A DNA stretch of 64,000 nt from Lachnospiraceae bacterium (GTDB lineage Bacteria > Bacillota > Clostridia > Lachnospirales > Lachnospiraceae): positions 23,972 through 87,971 of the forward strand of contig JAGASK010000050.1 in NCBI GenBank assembly GCA_017621815.1, given 5' to 3'. The position numbers were made by a program, and so were the translations under genes. Position 1 is the first letter of the stretch. Each line of letters starts with the position of its first letter. This document shows, piece by piece, positions 18,142 through 26,881 of the stretch. The notes under the pieces were generated by a model that saw only the letters and a program-made list of their open reading frames with translations, had not been told where the DNA came from and searched no databases.

Positions 18142-18197
18142 GAATAACTCCTGTTCTAATGCCGGATTTTATGGTATACTTTACCTGCTTGTTTTTT

Positions 18198-18226
18198 ATC
18201 ATATTAAATAGCAGCTGACTTGTCAA
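18198..18226 (-). promoter_or_regulatory. Promoter of the DUF6020 gene
   Basis: Minus strand TTGACA (18221-18226), 17-base spacer, TATGAT (18198-18203): near-consensus sigma-A promoter, about 57 bases before the ATG. Confidence 0.65.
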
Positions 18227-18250
18227 TGAATTACGAAGGAGAAGAAGCTT

Positions 18251-19270
18251 ATGATAACCATCAGTTTGTGCATGATTGTAAAAAATGAAGAAAAGGTTCT
18301 GGCAAGATGCCTTGACAGTGTAAGAGGGCTGATGGATGAAATTATAATAGTAGATACCGGTTCTGACGACAGGACAAAGGAAATTGCAAAGAGGTATACG
18401 GACAAGATATATGATTTTGAATGGATTCATGATTTTTCGGCGGCGAGAAACTTTGCCTTTTCAAAAGCTTCCTGCGAATATATTTATTCTGCCGATGCGG
18501 ATGAGGTTCTGAATGAGGAAAACAGGGAAAAATTCAGAATTTTAAAAGAAAACCTGCTTTCTGAAATAGAAATCGTGCAGATGTATTACGGGAATCAGCT
18601 TTCTTTCGGAACCATATACAATTATGACAGGGAGCTGCGGCCCAAGCTTTTTAAGCGTCTTCGCAGCTTTCAGTGGACGGAAGCTATTCACGAGACGGTA
18701 CGGCTTTCACCTGTGGTGTTTGACAGCGACATAGAGATTACCCATATGCCGGAAAAAAGCCATACGGACAGAGATTTGGCGGCGTTCAGAAGGCTGACGG
18801 AAAATGGGGAGGCTTTATCGGAAAGGCTTTTTAATATTTATGCAAAGGAACTATTTGTTTCAGGTAAAGATGAGGATTTCCTGAAGGCAGAAGAATTTTT
18901 TACTCTGGCAGCTGATGACGGCGGGCTTTCCATGGAGCGGCTTAAGGAAGCGCTTTGTGTGATTGTAAAAGCTGCAAGACTGCGTGGTGACTATCTTAAA
19001 ATGTATCGCTATGCCATGAAAGATATTGCCAGTGAAGGAGTCAGTGAAGTCTGCTTTGAACTTGGAGAATATTATCTGACGGCAGGCATTTTTGATGAGG
19101 CGGCCATGTGGTTTTATAATGCCGGACATGAAGCCTGCAGCATTTTAAATATTCATTGTTCAGGGGACCTGGCGCTTTATAAGCTGGCAGAATGCTATGA
19201 TAAAATGGGATGTGCCGAAAGCGCAGAGAAGTACAGAAAAGAAGCCGGGTTATGGAAAGCGGAAGAATAA
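18251..19270 (+). CDS. Family 2 glycosyltransferase with C-terminal helical repeats
   Basis: 339 aa. The N-terminus ISLCMIVKNEEKVLARCLDS and DTGSDDRTKEI are the nucleotide-sugar site of GT2 enzymes; SADADEVL holds the DxD-like metal motif. The second half is helical and resembles TPR units, as in SunS-like glycosyltransferases that modify peptides or proteins. It is cytoplasmic with no membrane span. AGGAG lies ahead of the ATG. The acceptor is unknown. It precedes hisC by about 130 bp on the same strand but has no evident functional link to it. Confidence 0.8.
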   Translation: MITISLCMIVKNEEKVLARCLDSVRGLMDEIIIVDTGSDDRTKEIAKRYTDKIYDFEWIHDFSAARNFAFSKASCEYIYSADADEVLNEENREKFRILKENLLSEIEIVQMYYGNQLSFGTIYNYDRELRPKLFKRLRSFQWTEAIHETVRLSPVVFDSDIEITHMPEKSHTDRDLAAFRRLTENGEALSERLFNIYAKELFVSGKDEDFLKAEEFFTLAADDGGLSMERLKEALCVIVKAARLRGDYLKMYRYAMKDIASEGVSEVCFELGEYYLTAGIFDEAAMWFYNAGHEACSILNIHCSGDLALYKLAECYDKMGCAESAEKYRKEAGLWKAEE

Positions 19271-19399
19271 AGATGCTGATAAGAAGCTGAAAAAGTCTTG
19301 CAGACAGGTCTTTATAATGATAGGATAAAAAGGATATTTTACGGCGCTGTGCATAAATATAAGTTTTGTGCAAAAGACAGTGCAGGAATGAGGAAAACG

Positions 19400-20464
19400 A
19401 TGAGCTGGGAAAACAATGTCAGAAAAGTGGAACCTTATGTTGCCGGAGAACAGCCGAAAAACCATGACATTATTAAGCTGAATACCAATGAATGTCCTTA
19501 CCAGCCGGCACCCGGCGTGGCAAGGAAAGCAAGGGAAATGCAGTGCGATGATTTACGCCTGTACCCTGATATGAATGCGGAAAAGCTGGTAAATGCCCTT
19601 TCGGATTATTATCATGTGAAACCTTCACAGCTTTTTGTGGGTGTGGGCTCTGATGATGTACTCGCGATGGCCTTTATGACCTTTTTTAATTCCGATAAGC
19701 CGGTGCTCTTTCCGGATATTACCTATTCCTTCTATGATGTATGGGCAGAGCTTTACAGAATACCTTATAAAAGATGTCCGCTTAATGAGGACTTCCGCAT
19801 CAGGAAGGAAGATTATCTTTCGCCCAACGGGGGAATTATATTCCCGAATCCCAATGCGCCTACAGGAGTGCTGGAATCTGCGGACATGATAGAAGAAATC
19901 ATAAAAGCAAACCGTGATGTGGTAGTGATTATCGACGAAGCTTATATTGATTTCGGCGGGGAAAGTGTGATGCCTCTCATTGAAAAATATGATAACCTGC
20001 TTGTTGTACAGACTTTTTCAAAGTCACGTGCCATGGCGGGCATGCGTATCGGCTTTGCCGCCGGAAGCGAAAAACTGATTGGATACCTGAAGGATGCCAA
20101 ATTTTCTTTCAATTCCTATACATTAAATATGCCTGCCATTGAAATGGGCGTGGAAGCCGTGAAGGATGACGGGTATTTTAAGGAGATTGTGAATAAGATT
20201 ATTAAGACCAGGGAGAAAACGAAAAAGGAGTTGAAAGAACTGGGCTTTACTTTTACGGATTCAAAGAGCAACTTTCTATTTGCATCCCACGAATCGGTGC
20301 CTGCTTCAGAGCTGTTTCAGGCGCTTAAGGATAACGGGATTTATGTGCGCTATTGGAATAAACCCAGAATAAATAACCGTCTGCGCATTACCATTGGTAC
20401 GGATGAGCAGATGGAGAAATTAATATTATTTTTAAAAGAATATTTAAAAAAACAGGAGAAGTAA
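19400..20464 (+). CDS. hisC: Histidinol-phosphate aminotransferase
   Basis: 354 aa from the ATG at 19400, chosen because GAGG sits five bases upstream and MSWENNVRKVEPYVAGEQP is the usual start; in-frame codons back to 19298 lack a site. It is a fold-type I PLP enzyme: the PLP lysine is in TFSKSRAMAGMRIG, DEAYIDF holds the cofactor Asp, and NPNAPTGV is conserved. It converts histidinol phosphate and 2-oxoglutarate to imidazole acetol phosphate and glutamate in histidine synthesis. No other his genes are nearby, so a broader aromatic aminotransferase role cannot be excluded. The DUF368 gene follows 3 bp later. Confidence 0.85.
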   Translation: MSWENNVRKVEPYVAGEQPKNHDIIKLNTNECPYQPAPGVARKAREMQCDDLRLYPDMNAEKLVNALSDYYHVKPSQLFVGVGSDDVLAMAFMTFFNSDKPVLFPDITYSFYDVWAELYRIPYKRCPLNEDFRIRKEDYLSPNGGIIFPNPNAPTGVLESADMIEEIIKANRDVVVIIDEAYIDFGGESVMPLIEKYDNLLVVQTFSKSRAMAGMRIGFAAGSEKLIGYLKDAKFSFNSYTLNMPAIEMGVEAVKDDGYFKEIVNKIIKTREKTKKELKELGFTFTDSKSNFLFASHESVPASELFQALKDNGIYVRYWNKPRINNRLRITIGTDEQMEKLILFLKEYLKKQEK

Positions 20465-20467
20465 AAA

Positions 20468-21313
20468 ATGATTAAAAATTTATTAAAGGGAATCGTAATG
20501 GGAACCGCCAATATTATCCCGGGGGTCAGCGGAGGAACCATGGCAGTTTCCATGGGAATCTATGATAAGCTGATTCACTGTCTTACACATTTATTTAAGG
20601 AATTTAAGGAAAGCATTAAATTTATCATACCCATTGCCATAGGTATGGTGATTGCCCTGGTAGGCCTTGCTTTTGTGATTACACCTGCCTTTGAGCATTT
20701 TCCCCTGCAGACAAATGGTTTGTTTATCGGCCTGATTGTGGGCGGACTTCCCGCAGTCTGGAAAAAAGTAAAAGGAAACAGCATAAAAATCAGTCATATG
20801 ATTCCGTTTCTTCTTTTCTTTGCCCTGGTAATCGGTATGGCGGCTATGGGAGAAACAGAAGGCAAAGCAGCTGATTTGTCCCTTAGCCTGTGGTCTGTTA
20901 TCAAGCTGTTTCTGGTAGGGGTTCTGGCTTCTGCAACAATGGTAATACCCGGCGTCAGCGGCTCCATGATGCTGCTTGTAATCGGTTATTATAATCCCAT
21001 TGTTGCTACCATTAAGGAATTTGTGGAGGCTCTGGTTGCTTTTAATATTTCTGAGATTTTAAGATGCTGCGGTATTCTGATTCCTATGGGAATCGGCATA
21101 GTAGTGGGGATTTTTGCTATTGCAAAAATAATTGAAATTATATTTGAAAAGTTCCCTCTTCATGCATATTGGGCGATTATCGGTTTAATTGTGGCATCTC
21201 CTTTTGCAATTCTTATGGTTTCGGAACTGGGAGTAATTACGGTAATCAGTGTGCTGACAAGTATTGTAACCTTTGTAATCGGTTTTATTATTGCAATGAA
21301 GCTTGGTGACTAG
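20468..21313 (+). CDS. DUF368 polyprenyl-phosphate translocase (PopT-like)
   Basis: 281 aa with about eight hydrophobic segments. The start NLLKGIVMGTANIIPGVSGG and the internal VIPGVSGSMML are the repeated P-G-V-S-G motifs of the DUF368 family. Members were recently shown to recycle undecaprenyl phosphate across the membrane for wall synthesis (PopT). It sits directly after hisC (3 bp) and 20 bp before a methyltransferase, probably in one transcript. Function is assigned from the family. Confidence 0.85.
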   Translation: MIKNLLKGIVMGTANIIPGVSGGTMAVSMGIYDKLIHCLTHLFKEFKESIKFIIPIAIGMVIALVGLAFVITPAFEHFPLQTNGLFIGLIVGGLPAVWKKVKGNSIKISHMIPFLLFFALVIGMAAMGETEGKAADLSLSLWSVIKLFLVGVLASATMVIPGVSGSMMLLVIGYYNPIVATIKEFVEALVAFNISEILRCCGILIPMGIGIVVGIFAIAKIIEIIFEKFPLHAYWAIIGLIVASPFAILMVSELGVITVISVLTSIVTFVIGFIIAMKLGD

Positions 21314-21333
21314 ATTAAAAACGGAGGATTGCT

Positions 21334-22179
21334 GTGGAAGCGTATACGGATTTTGCCGGAGTTTATGATACTTTTATGGATGATACACCCTATCGGGAGT
21401 GGGCTGATTTTCTGGCAGGACTGATTGAAAAATACGGAATATCAAAGCCGGCAGAAAGGGAAGCTGCTGTTTTGCAGGATGAGAAAGCTTCGGAGCAGAT
21501 ATCAGAAGAAGAAGCCCTGACCATGGAAAGAAATCTTGTGCTGGATTTAGGCTGCGGAACAGGAACACTGACAGAGCTTCTTTATCAGAAGGGTTATGAT
21601 ATGATTGGCATTGACAGTTCTGAGGAAATGTTGAATATTGCCATGGAAAAGAAGGAAAAAACGGGCAGCGAGATTTTATATCTGTGCCAGGATATGCGTG
21701 ACCTTGATTTATACAGTACTATAGGAACTGTCATCAGTGTCTGTGACAGCATCAATTATCTGCTTGAAGACGAAGAGGTTCTGGATACCTTTCAGCTTAT
21801 CAATAATTATTTGTATCCGGGAGGAATATTCATTTTTGATTTTAACACGGTGTATAAATATGAGACGGTAATCGGTGATACAACTATTGCAGAGAACCGT
21901 GACAGATGCAGCTTTATATGGGAGAATTATTACCATGAAGAAGAGCACATCAATGAATATGATTTGACGGTTTTTGTGAAAGAGGATGAAAACAGGGAGC
22001 TTTTCCGCCGTTTTTGTGAAACTCATTATCAGAGAGGGTATACGCCGGAAGAAATGTCGGAGTTTGTAAAGCAGGCAGGAATGGAGCTTTTGCTTACGCT
22101 GGATGCGGATACTCATAGGGAACCTACGGAAAAAAGTGAACGAGTATATATGGTGTGCAGGGAAAGAGGAAAGAGATAA
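21334..22179 (+). CDS. Class I SAM-dependent methyltransferase
   Basis: 281 aa from a GTG at 21334 with CGGAGG upstream. The SAM-binding motif I is VLDLGCGTGT (residues 69-78), with the acidic ribose-binding end IGIDSSEEML. An unusual Glu-rich insert (about 37-64) separates the N-terminal YDTFMDDTPYREW motif from the Rossmann core. The YDxFM start is shared by small-molecule methyltransferases often found next to hslO in Clostridia. The stop lies 2 bp before the hslO ATG. Substrate unknown. Confidence 0.8.
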   Translation: MEAYTDFAGVYDTFMDDTPYREWADFLAGLIEKYGISKPAEREAAVLQDEKASEQISEEEALTMERNLVLDLGCGTGTLTELLYQKGYDMIGIDSSEEMLNIAMEKKEKTGSEILYLCQDMRDLDLYSTIGTVISVCDSINYLLEDEEVLDTFQLINNYLYPGGIFIFDFNTVYKYETVIGDTTIAENRDRCSFIWENYYHEEEHINEYDLTVFVKEDENRELFRRFCETHYQRGYTPEEMSEFVKQAGMELLLTLDADTHREPTEKSERVYMVCRERGKR

Positions 22180-22181
22180 TT

Positions 22182-23060
22182 ATGTCGGATTATATTGTGA
22201 GAGCTACGGCGGCAAATGCACAGATAAGGGCTTTTGCCGCTTCAACGAAGCAGCTTGTGGAAACTGCAAGAAAAACACATGACACAAGTCCGGTGGCAAC
22301 GGCGGCTTTAGGCAGGCTCCTTACCGGCGGCGTTATGATGGGAGCCATGTTAAAGGGTGAAAAGGATTTACTGACGCTTCAGATAAAGGGGGACGGACCT
22401 TTAAGGGGAATGACAGTAACTGCTGACAGCCGGGGAAATGTAAAAGGCTATGTTCTTGAGCCTCAGGTAATGCTGCCTCCAAGCCCCCTTAAGAAGCTGG
22501 ACGTGGGAGGCGCTGTGGGATGTGGCTCGTTACGCGTTATTAAGGATATGGGATTAAAAGAACCGTACGTGGGGCAGACTGTTTTGCAGACAGGAGAAAT
22601 TGCGGAAGATTTGACATATTATTTTGCAGCCTCTGAACAGGTGCCTTCCAGTGTGGGGCTGGGCGTGTTGATGGAAAAGGACAATACCGTAAAACAGGCG
22701 GGAGGATTTATTATTCAGCTGATGCCTTTTGCCGATGAGGAAGTAATCAGCAGGCTGGAAAGTAATTTATCTGCTTTTTCTACGGTAACAAAGGTGCTGG
22801 ATGAAGGAAAAACGCCGGAGGAAATGCTGGAAATGCTTCTTAAAGGGCTGGAGCTTATGATTACGGATACCATGCCCTGCCGGTTCCACTGTGATTGCAA
22901 TAAAAAGCGTGTGGAAAAGGCAATTATCAGCATCGGTAAAAAGGATATTGAAGAGATGATTGCTGAGGGAAAAGAGATAGAAGTGAGCTGTCAGTTCTGT
23001 AATACCTTCTACCGTTTTTCCGTGGAAGAGTTAAAGGATATGCTGCTGCGCAGCATATAG
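22182..23060 (+). CDS. hslO: Hsp33 redox-regulated chaperone
   Basis: 292 aa from the ATG at 22182 (GAGGAAAG upstream). SDYIVRATAANAQIRAFAA is the typical Hsp33 start. The C-terminal zinc switch is intact: Cys237 and Cys239 in HCDCN, and Cys270 and Cys273 in CQFC. Under oxidative stress the zinc is released, disulfides form and the chaperone binds unfolding proteins in the cytoplasm. Normal length for the family. It sits between a methyltransferase and nadE. Confidence 0.95.
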   Translation: MSDYIVRATAANAQIRAFAASTKQLVETARKTHDTSPVATAALGRLLTGGVMMGAMLKGEKDLLTLQIKGDGPLRGMTVTADSRGNVKGYVLEPQVMLPPSPLKKLDVGGAVGCGSLRVIKDMGLKEPYVGQTVLQTGEIAEDLTYYFAASEQVPSSVGLGVLMEKDNTVKQAGGFIIQLMPFADEEVISRLESNLSAFSTVTKVLDEGKTPEEMLEMLLKGLELMITDTMPCRFHCDCNKKRVEKAIISIGKKDIEEMIAEGKEIEVSCQFCNTFYRFSVEELKDMLLRSI

Positions 23061-23114
23061 AGGAATTCAGGGCCGTGGGATAAGCTGCGGGCTTAAGAAA
23101 GGTAAGGGTATCCT

Positions 23115-25025
23115 ATGAAACATGGATTTATTAAAGCAGCTGCTGCAACGCCGGATATCAGGGTAGCAGACCCTGTTTATAATGCGGAGAATATTTGCAG
23201 CTGTATGGATGAAGCCGTCAGAGAAGGGGCAAAAATCATTGTTTTTCCTGAGCTGTGCCTTTGCGGCTATACATGCAGTGATCTGTTTTTGCAGGAACAG
23301 CTTTTAAATTCCTGCAAAGAGCAGCTTATAAAGATTGCAGAATATACGAAGGGCAGGGATGCCCTTGTTTTTGTAGGGCTTCCTCTTGAGTGGGAAGGGA
23401 AGCTTTACAATGTGGCGGCGGCTCTGCAGAATGGAAAAATTCTTGCTTTTATTCCCAAGACATTTATTCCCTCCTATGGGGAATTTTATGAGACAAGGCA
23501 CTTTGCAGCGGGAAATGAATCTCCGGTCTTAGTGGATTTTGAAGGCAATGAAATCCCCTTTGGAACCCATATTCTTTTAGAGGCAGAAGGGCTGGACGGG
23601 CTTGTTGTGGGATGTGAAATCTGTGAGGATATCTGGGTGCCTTTATCACCCGGTATTTCCCATGCCATGGCAGGTGCCATTGTGATTGTCAATCTCTCCG
23701 CTTCCAATGAAACCATTGGAAAGGATGCCTACAGAGAGCTGCTTGTGAAAGCTGCCAGCGCCAGGCAGATAGCAGGATATATTTATGCCAGTGCGGGAGA
23801 AGGGGAATCCACACAGGACCTTGTGTTTGGCGGACATAATATCATTGCGGAAAACGGAGTCATTTTAACCCAGGCCAAACGCTTTGAAAATCAAATAATT
23901 TACGGAGATATTGATATTCACAGGCTTCGCATGGAGCGAAGACGGATGAATACCTTTACTATAGAGAAGAAGGATTATGTTACGGTTCTTTTTTCACTTA
24001 AAAAGGAGGAAACAAAGCTCTCAAGATGCTTTTCGGGAAAGCCCTTTGTTCCGGAGAATCAGAAGGAGCGGGATGAGCGGTGTAATGAGATTTTATCCAT
24101 TCAGTCCTGCGGGCTGAAAAAAAGATATCAGCATACAGGCTGTCAGAAAGCGGTTATCGGTGTTTCGGGAGGCCTTGATTCCACACTGGCACTTTTGGTA
24201 ACAGTCAGGGCTTTTGATATGCTGGGACTTTCCAGGGGAAATATTATTGCCGTTACCATGCCCTGTTTCGGCACCACGGACAGAACCTATGATAATGCCT
24301 GCAGGCTGGCAAAAACGCTGGGAGCCACCCTGGAAGAAGTAGATATTAAGGAAGCGGTTACTGTCCATTTCAAAGATATTAAGCAGGATATCAATAACCA
24401 TAATGTCACCTATGAGAACGGTCAGGCGAGGGAAAGGACACAGATTCTGATGGATATTGCCAACCGGGAAAACGGGCTTGTAATCGGAACGGGAGATATG
24501 TCGGAGCTTGCTCTTGGCTGGGCTACCTATAACGGCGACCATATGTCCATGTATGGGGTCAACGCCGGAGTGCCTAAGACTCTGGTACGGCATCTGGTAC
24601 AGTATTATGCGGATACCTGCAATGTAAAGGAACTTTCAGAGGTGCTTCTCGATGTGCTTGCAACTCCCGTAAGTCCGGAACTTTTACCGCCTGTGGACGG
24701 GGTGATTTCCCAGAAAACGGAAGACCTTGTGGGACCCTATGAACTGCATGACTTTTTCCTGTATTATATGCTGCGGTGCGGCTTTGAACCTTCCAAAATA
24801 TACAGGCTTGCAAAGCTTTCCTTTGCGGGACAGTATGAGGAAGAAGTGATTTTAAAATGGCTGAAGACTTTTTACAGAAGGTTTTTCTCACAACAGTTTA
24901 AGCGCTCCTGCCTGCCTGACGGACCGAAGGTGGGAAGCGTTGCGGTATCTCCAAGGGGAGATTTGCGCATGCCTTCAGATGCCTGCGCACGGATTTGGAT
25001 GGAAGAGATTGAGAAGCTGAAATAG
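23115..25025 (+). CDS. nadE: Glutamine-dependent NAD(+) synthase
   Basis: 636 aa. The N-terminal nitrilase-like glutaminase (1-270) shows the Glu in VFPELCLCGYT, the Lys in PKTFIPSYGEFYE and the Cys in GCEICEDIW. The C-terminal ATP-dependent synthetase starts at VSGGLDSTLAL (P-loop) and carries GTGDMSELALGW and NAGVPKTLV. It makes NAD from deamido-NAD, ATP and glutamine-derived ammonia. The length matches two-domain NadE. AAGGTAAGG precedes the ATG. Confidence 0.95.
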   Translation: MKHGFIKAAAATPDIRVADPVYNAENICSCMDEAVREGAKIIVFPELCLCGYTCSDLFLQEQLLNSCKEQLIKIAEYTKGRDALVFVGLPLEWEGKLYNVAAALQNGKILAFIPKTFIPSYGEFYETRHFAAGNESPVLVDFEGNEIPFGTHILLEAEGLDGLVVGCEICEDIWVPLSPGISHAMAGAIVIVNLSASNETIGKDAYRELLVKAASARQIAGYIYASAGEGESTQDLVFGGHNIIAENGVILTQAKRFENQIIYGDIDIHRLRMERRRMNTFTIEKKDYVTVLFSLKKEETKLSRCFSGKPFVPENQKERDERCNEILSIQSCGLKKRYQHTGCQKAVIGVSGGLDSTLALLVTVRAFDMLGLSRGNIIAVTMPCFGTTDRTYDNACRLAKTLGATLEEVDIKEAVTVHFKDIKQDINNHNVTYENGQARERTQILMDIANRENGLVIGTGDMSELALGWATYNGDHMSMYGVNAGVPKTLVRHLVQYYADTCNVKELSEVLLDVLATPVSPELLPPVDGVISQKTEDLVGPYELHDFFLYYMLRCGFEPSKIYRLAKLSFAGQYEEEVILKWLKTFYRRFFSQQFKRSCLPDGPKVGSVAVSPRGDLRMPSDACARIWMEEIEKLK

Positions 25026-25071
25026 AAAGGGACAGATTGGCGAACCGGATAAAAATACTACTTTTGGATAC

Positions 25072-25121
25072 TTGCCTTTTTGAAAAAGTTAGTATACTAT
25101 AAAAATACAACTTGTATACAA
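25072..25121 (+). promoter_or_regulatory. Promoter with downstream GntR-type operator for the ATC-hydrolase gene
   Basis: TTGCCT (25072-25077), 17 bases, TACTAT (25095-25100; TATACT overlaps at 25093). A perfect palindrome TTGTATACAA at 25112-25121 sits at about +5 to +15, where a repressor would block initiation. The same core occurs at 26801-26810. Confidence 0.6.
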
Positions 25122-25142
25122 CGGGATGAAAGAGGACAGTAT

Positions 25143-25844
25143 ATGGAAGAACAATATACCGTAGAGCAGCATGCGGTTTTAATCGGCCTTGCAGGCAAAT
25201 ATTTGGAGGCCAGTCAGGGCGGATATGGAATTGATTTGTTTATTAACAGTATTGTCAAGTATGCCGGCCAGCGGGGACGCAGAATGCGGGGCAGGGCAAT
25301 CAGGGACGGAAAACCTTTAAATTATGAGACCTTTCTGGCTTACGGAGAATTAAAATTGAATACTCTTCCGGGAGATTACAGCATCCAATCGGAGTCTCCC
25401 GTATACATAAACTGCTGTCACCGCTGTATGTGGGATGAGAGCTGGAAAAAATACAATTTATCAAGGTATGGCGAATGGTATTGCCGATATGTTGACCTCA
25501 GTCTGATCCAGGGCTTTTCAGAGGATATGGTTATGCTTGTAAAAACCATGAAAGGGCTTGGTGATGAATGCTGTACTTTTGTTAATGTGGGTTATGAACA
25601 GACAGAAGAGTCAAAACAGAGGATTGCTGATTTAAAAGAGGAACTGAACGGGAAATATACCAGGGATTTTCTGTATCATACGGCACATTTTCTGAATGCT
25701 CTCCATTCCATTTGCAGTAGGGCGCTTTTAGAAGATTATGCCTTGGTGGAAGATGCTGTGAAGCAGGAATTTGAGCAGATTTACGGGACAGAAATTGCGG
25801 GAAATGTGTGGAAAGCATCCTGCCAGGATTTTGATGCATTGTAA
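25143..25844 (+). CDS. ATC hydrolase family protein (L-2-amino-thiazoline-4-carboxylate hydrolase-like)
   Basis: 233 aa from the ATG at 25143 (AAGAGGA upstream; the frame is open from 25080 without a site). The segment CCHRCMWDESWKKYNL, then GEWYCRYVDLSLIQGF and GDECCTFV, is the conserved core of the ATC_hydrolase family, with several Cys and acidic residues. The named member opens the thiazoline ring of ATC to N-carbamoyl-cysteine; most clostridial members are untested. A GntR-type palindrome in its promoter links it to the regulator at 26042. An M20 carbamoylase and hydantoin racemase lie about 20 kb away. Confidence 0.7.
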   Translation: MEEQYTVEQHAVLIGLAGKYLEASQGGYGIDLFINSIVKYAGQRGRRMRGRAIRDGKPLNYETFLAYGELKLNTLPGDYSIQSESPVYINCCHRCMWDESWKKYNLSRYGEWYCRYVDLSLIQGFSEDMVMLVKTMKGLGDECCTFVNVGYEQTEESKQRIADLKEELNGKYTRDFLYHTAHFLNALHSICSRALLEDYALVEDAVKQEFEQIYGTEIAGNVWKASCQDFDAL

Positions 25845-25880
25845 GTTTTAATGCTATTCTGATAGTCCGGGATTATTTAG

Positions 25881-26007
25881 TCAAATACCCTGCAGCAAGC
25901 TACGGGGCATCAAAATTGAAACGCAGCAGAGCTGCGGGGTATTCGACCCTCGCGGCATTCGCCAAATGCGTGTGCACGCCCCCGCGCTTGGCTCATTGCT
26001 CGCGGGA
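25881..26007. repeat. GC-rich structured intergenic element, probable dispersed repeat
   Basis: Clearly richer in G+C than its flanks. It contains an imperfect stem (25888-25895 with 25900-25907), a perfect CGCAGC-aga-GCTGCG stem (25922-25936), a GCGTG-TG-CACGC stem (25968-25979) and paired CGCGG blocks further out. It has no ORF. Similar GC-rich elements are common between genes in Lachnospiraceae, so a genome-dispersed repeat is likely (inference; only one copy lies here). Confidence 0.5.
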
Positions 26008-26041
26008 ATAAAATTACGCAGAAACGAAATGGGGAAATATC

Positions 26042-26671
26042 ATGGAAAACTTAAGAAGTGTGGCGTACAGCAGTATTAAGGAGAATATTATTAACTGCAC
26101 CTATGCGCCGGGAACCTTTCTGGATACAGCGTATATTGTACAGGAGCTTGGAATGAGCCGTACGCCGGTAAGGGAAGCAATTACAAAGCTGGAGCAGGAG
26201 GGGCTTGTGCAGATAGTGTCCCAGAAGGGAGTGCTGATTCAGAATGTCACTTTGAAGAATATCAGGGACGTTTATACTACAAGGGAAATGATAGAGCCTC
26301 AGATGATTTTAATGTATGGAAAGGAAATTCCGAAAGAAGATTTGAAAGACTGCCTGGAAAAGCTGAAAAAGGATATGGAGCCTTTATCGCTTAAAGAGGT
26401 GGTGGAACTGGATGATTTGCTTCATAAGGTGATTATGTATGCTTCCGATAATGCCTTTATTATTTCGCTCTTTCATAATCTCTGCGACCAGAACCGCAGA
26501 ATTCAGTATATGACAAGAAGTCTTACGGACCGCCGGAAAAAGAATCAGGACGGACATATTGCCATTCTTGAGTTGATGCTGCAGGATAAGTTTGAAGAAG
26601 CTTCGGAAATGATGAAGGAGCATTTGAAAACTTCTATGGAGGACGCATTTAAGTATATGATGAGTCATTGA
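26042..26671 (+). CDS. GntR-family transcriptional regulator with FCD domain
   Basis: 209 aa. The N-terminal winged helix (about 1-70) has the GntR signature LGMSRTPVREAITKLEQEGLV; the C-terminal helical FCD domain (about 75-205) includes EMIEPQMILMYG and the metal/ligand-binding helices with LDDLLHKVI. FCD regulators bind organic or amino acids and typically recognise TNGTNNACNA-type palindromes. Exactly such palindromes lie at 25112, 26799 and 33986. It probably controls the ATC-hydrolase gene upstream and the DUF6282-Dpp unit downstream. The ligand is unknown. Confidence 0.85.
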   Translation: MENLRSVAYSSIKENIINCTYAPGTFLDTAYIVQELGMSRTPVREAITKLEQEGLVQIVSQKGVLIQNVTLKNIRDVYTTREMIEPQMILMYGKEIPKEDLKDCLEKLKKDMEPLSLKEVVELDDLLHKVIMYASDNAFIISLFHNLCDQNRRIQYMTRSLTDRRKKNQDGHIAILELMLQDKFEEASEMMKEHLKTSMEDAFKYMMSH

Positions 26672-26707
26672 CTGGTAAATATTGGAATAAAAAAATAAAA
26701 TAACAGG

Positions 26708-26736
26708 TTGACAGTCAAAATTGATTGTGCTATATA
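26708..26736 (+). promoter_or_regulatory. Strong promoter ahead of the leader terminator of the DUF6282-Dpp operon
   Basis: Perfect TTGACA (26708-26713), 17-base spacer, TATATA (26731-26736). A transcript would start near 26743, only about six bases before an intrinsic terminator. Confidence 0.6.
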
Positions 26737-26748
26737 TTAATACAAGCA

Positions 26749-26790
26749 AAGGCGCTTATCGAAACAGAAAGTTTCGGTAAGCCTTTTTTT
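26749..26790 (+). terminator. Promoter-proximal intrinsic terminator
   Basis: A 15-bp stem (26749-26765 with 26771-26785, two-base bulge), loop AGAAA, then seven T. It lies between GntR and the DUF6282 gene, and also directly downstream of the promoter at 26708, so it may end gntR or attenuate the next operon. Confidence 0.75.
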
Positions 26791-26798
26791 ATGAATTG

Positions 26799-26834
26799 AC
26801 TTGTATACAAGTGATATACAATTAAGTATACAAG
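26799..26834 (+). promoter_or_regulatory. GntR-type operators at a second promoter of the DUF6282-Dpp operon
   Basis: ACTTGTATACAAGT (26799-26812) is a perfect 14-bp palindrome overlapping a TTGACT -35-like hexamer (26796-26801). A degenerate second copy ending GTATACAAG lies at 26823-26834 (9 of 12 bases match). Its core is identical to that at 25112. Confidence 0.65.
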
Positions 26835-26881
26835 ATAGAATACAAGTTAAGAAACAGGCAGAGGAAGAGAGGAATTGTGAA

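Noticed and set aside
25881-26007. tRNA or other known small RNA gene
   Set aside because: The stems do not form a cloverleaf, there is no anticodon arm or CCA end, and no match to a known RNA class was recognised.
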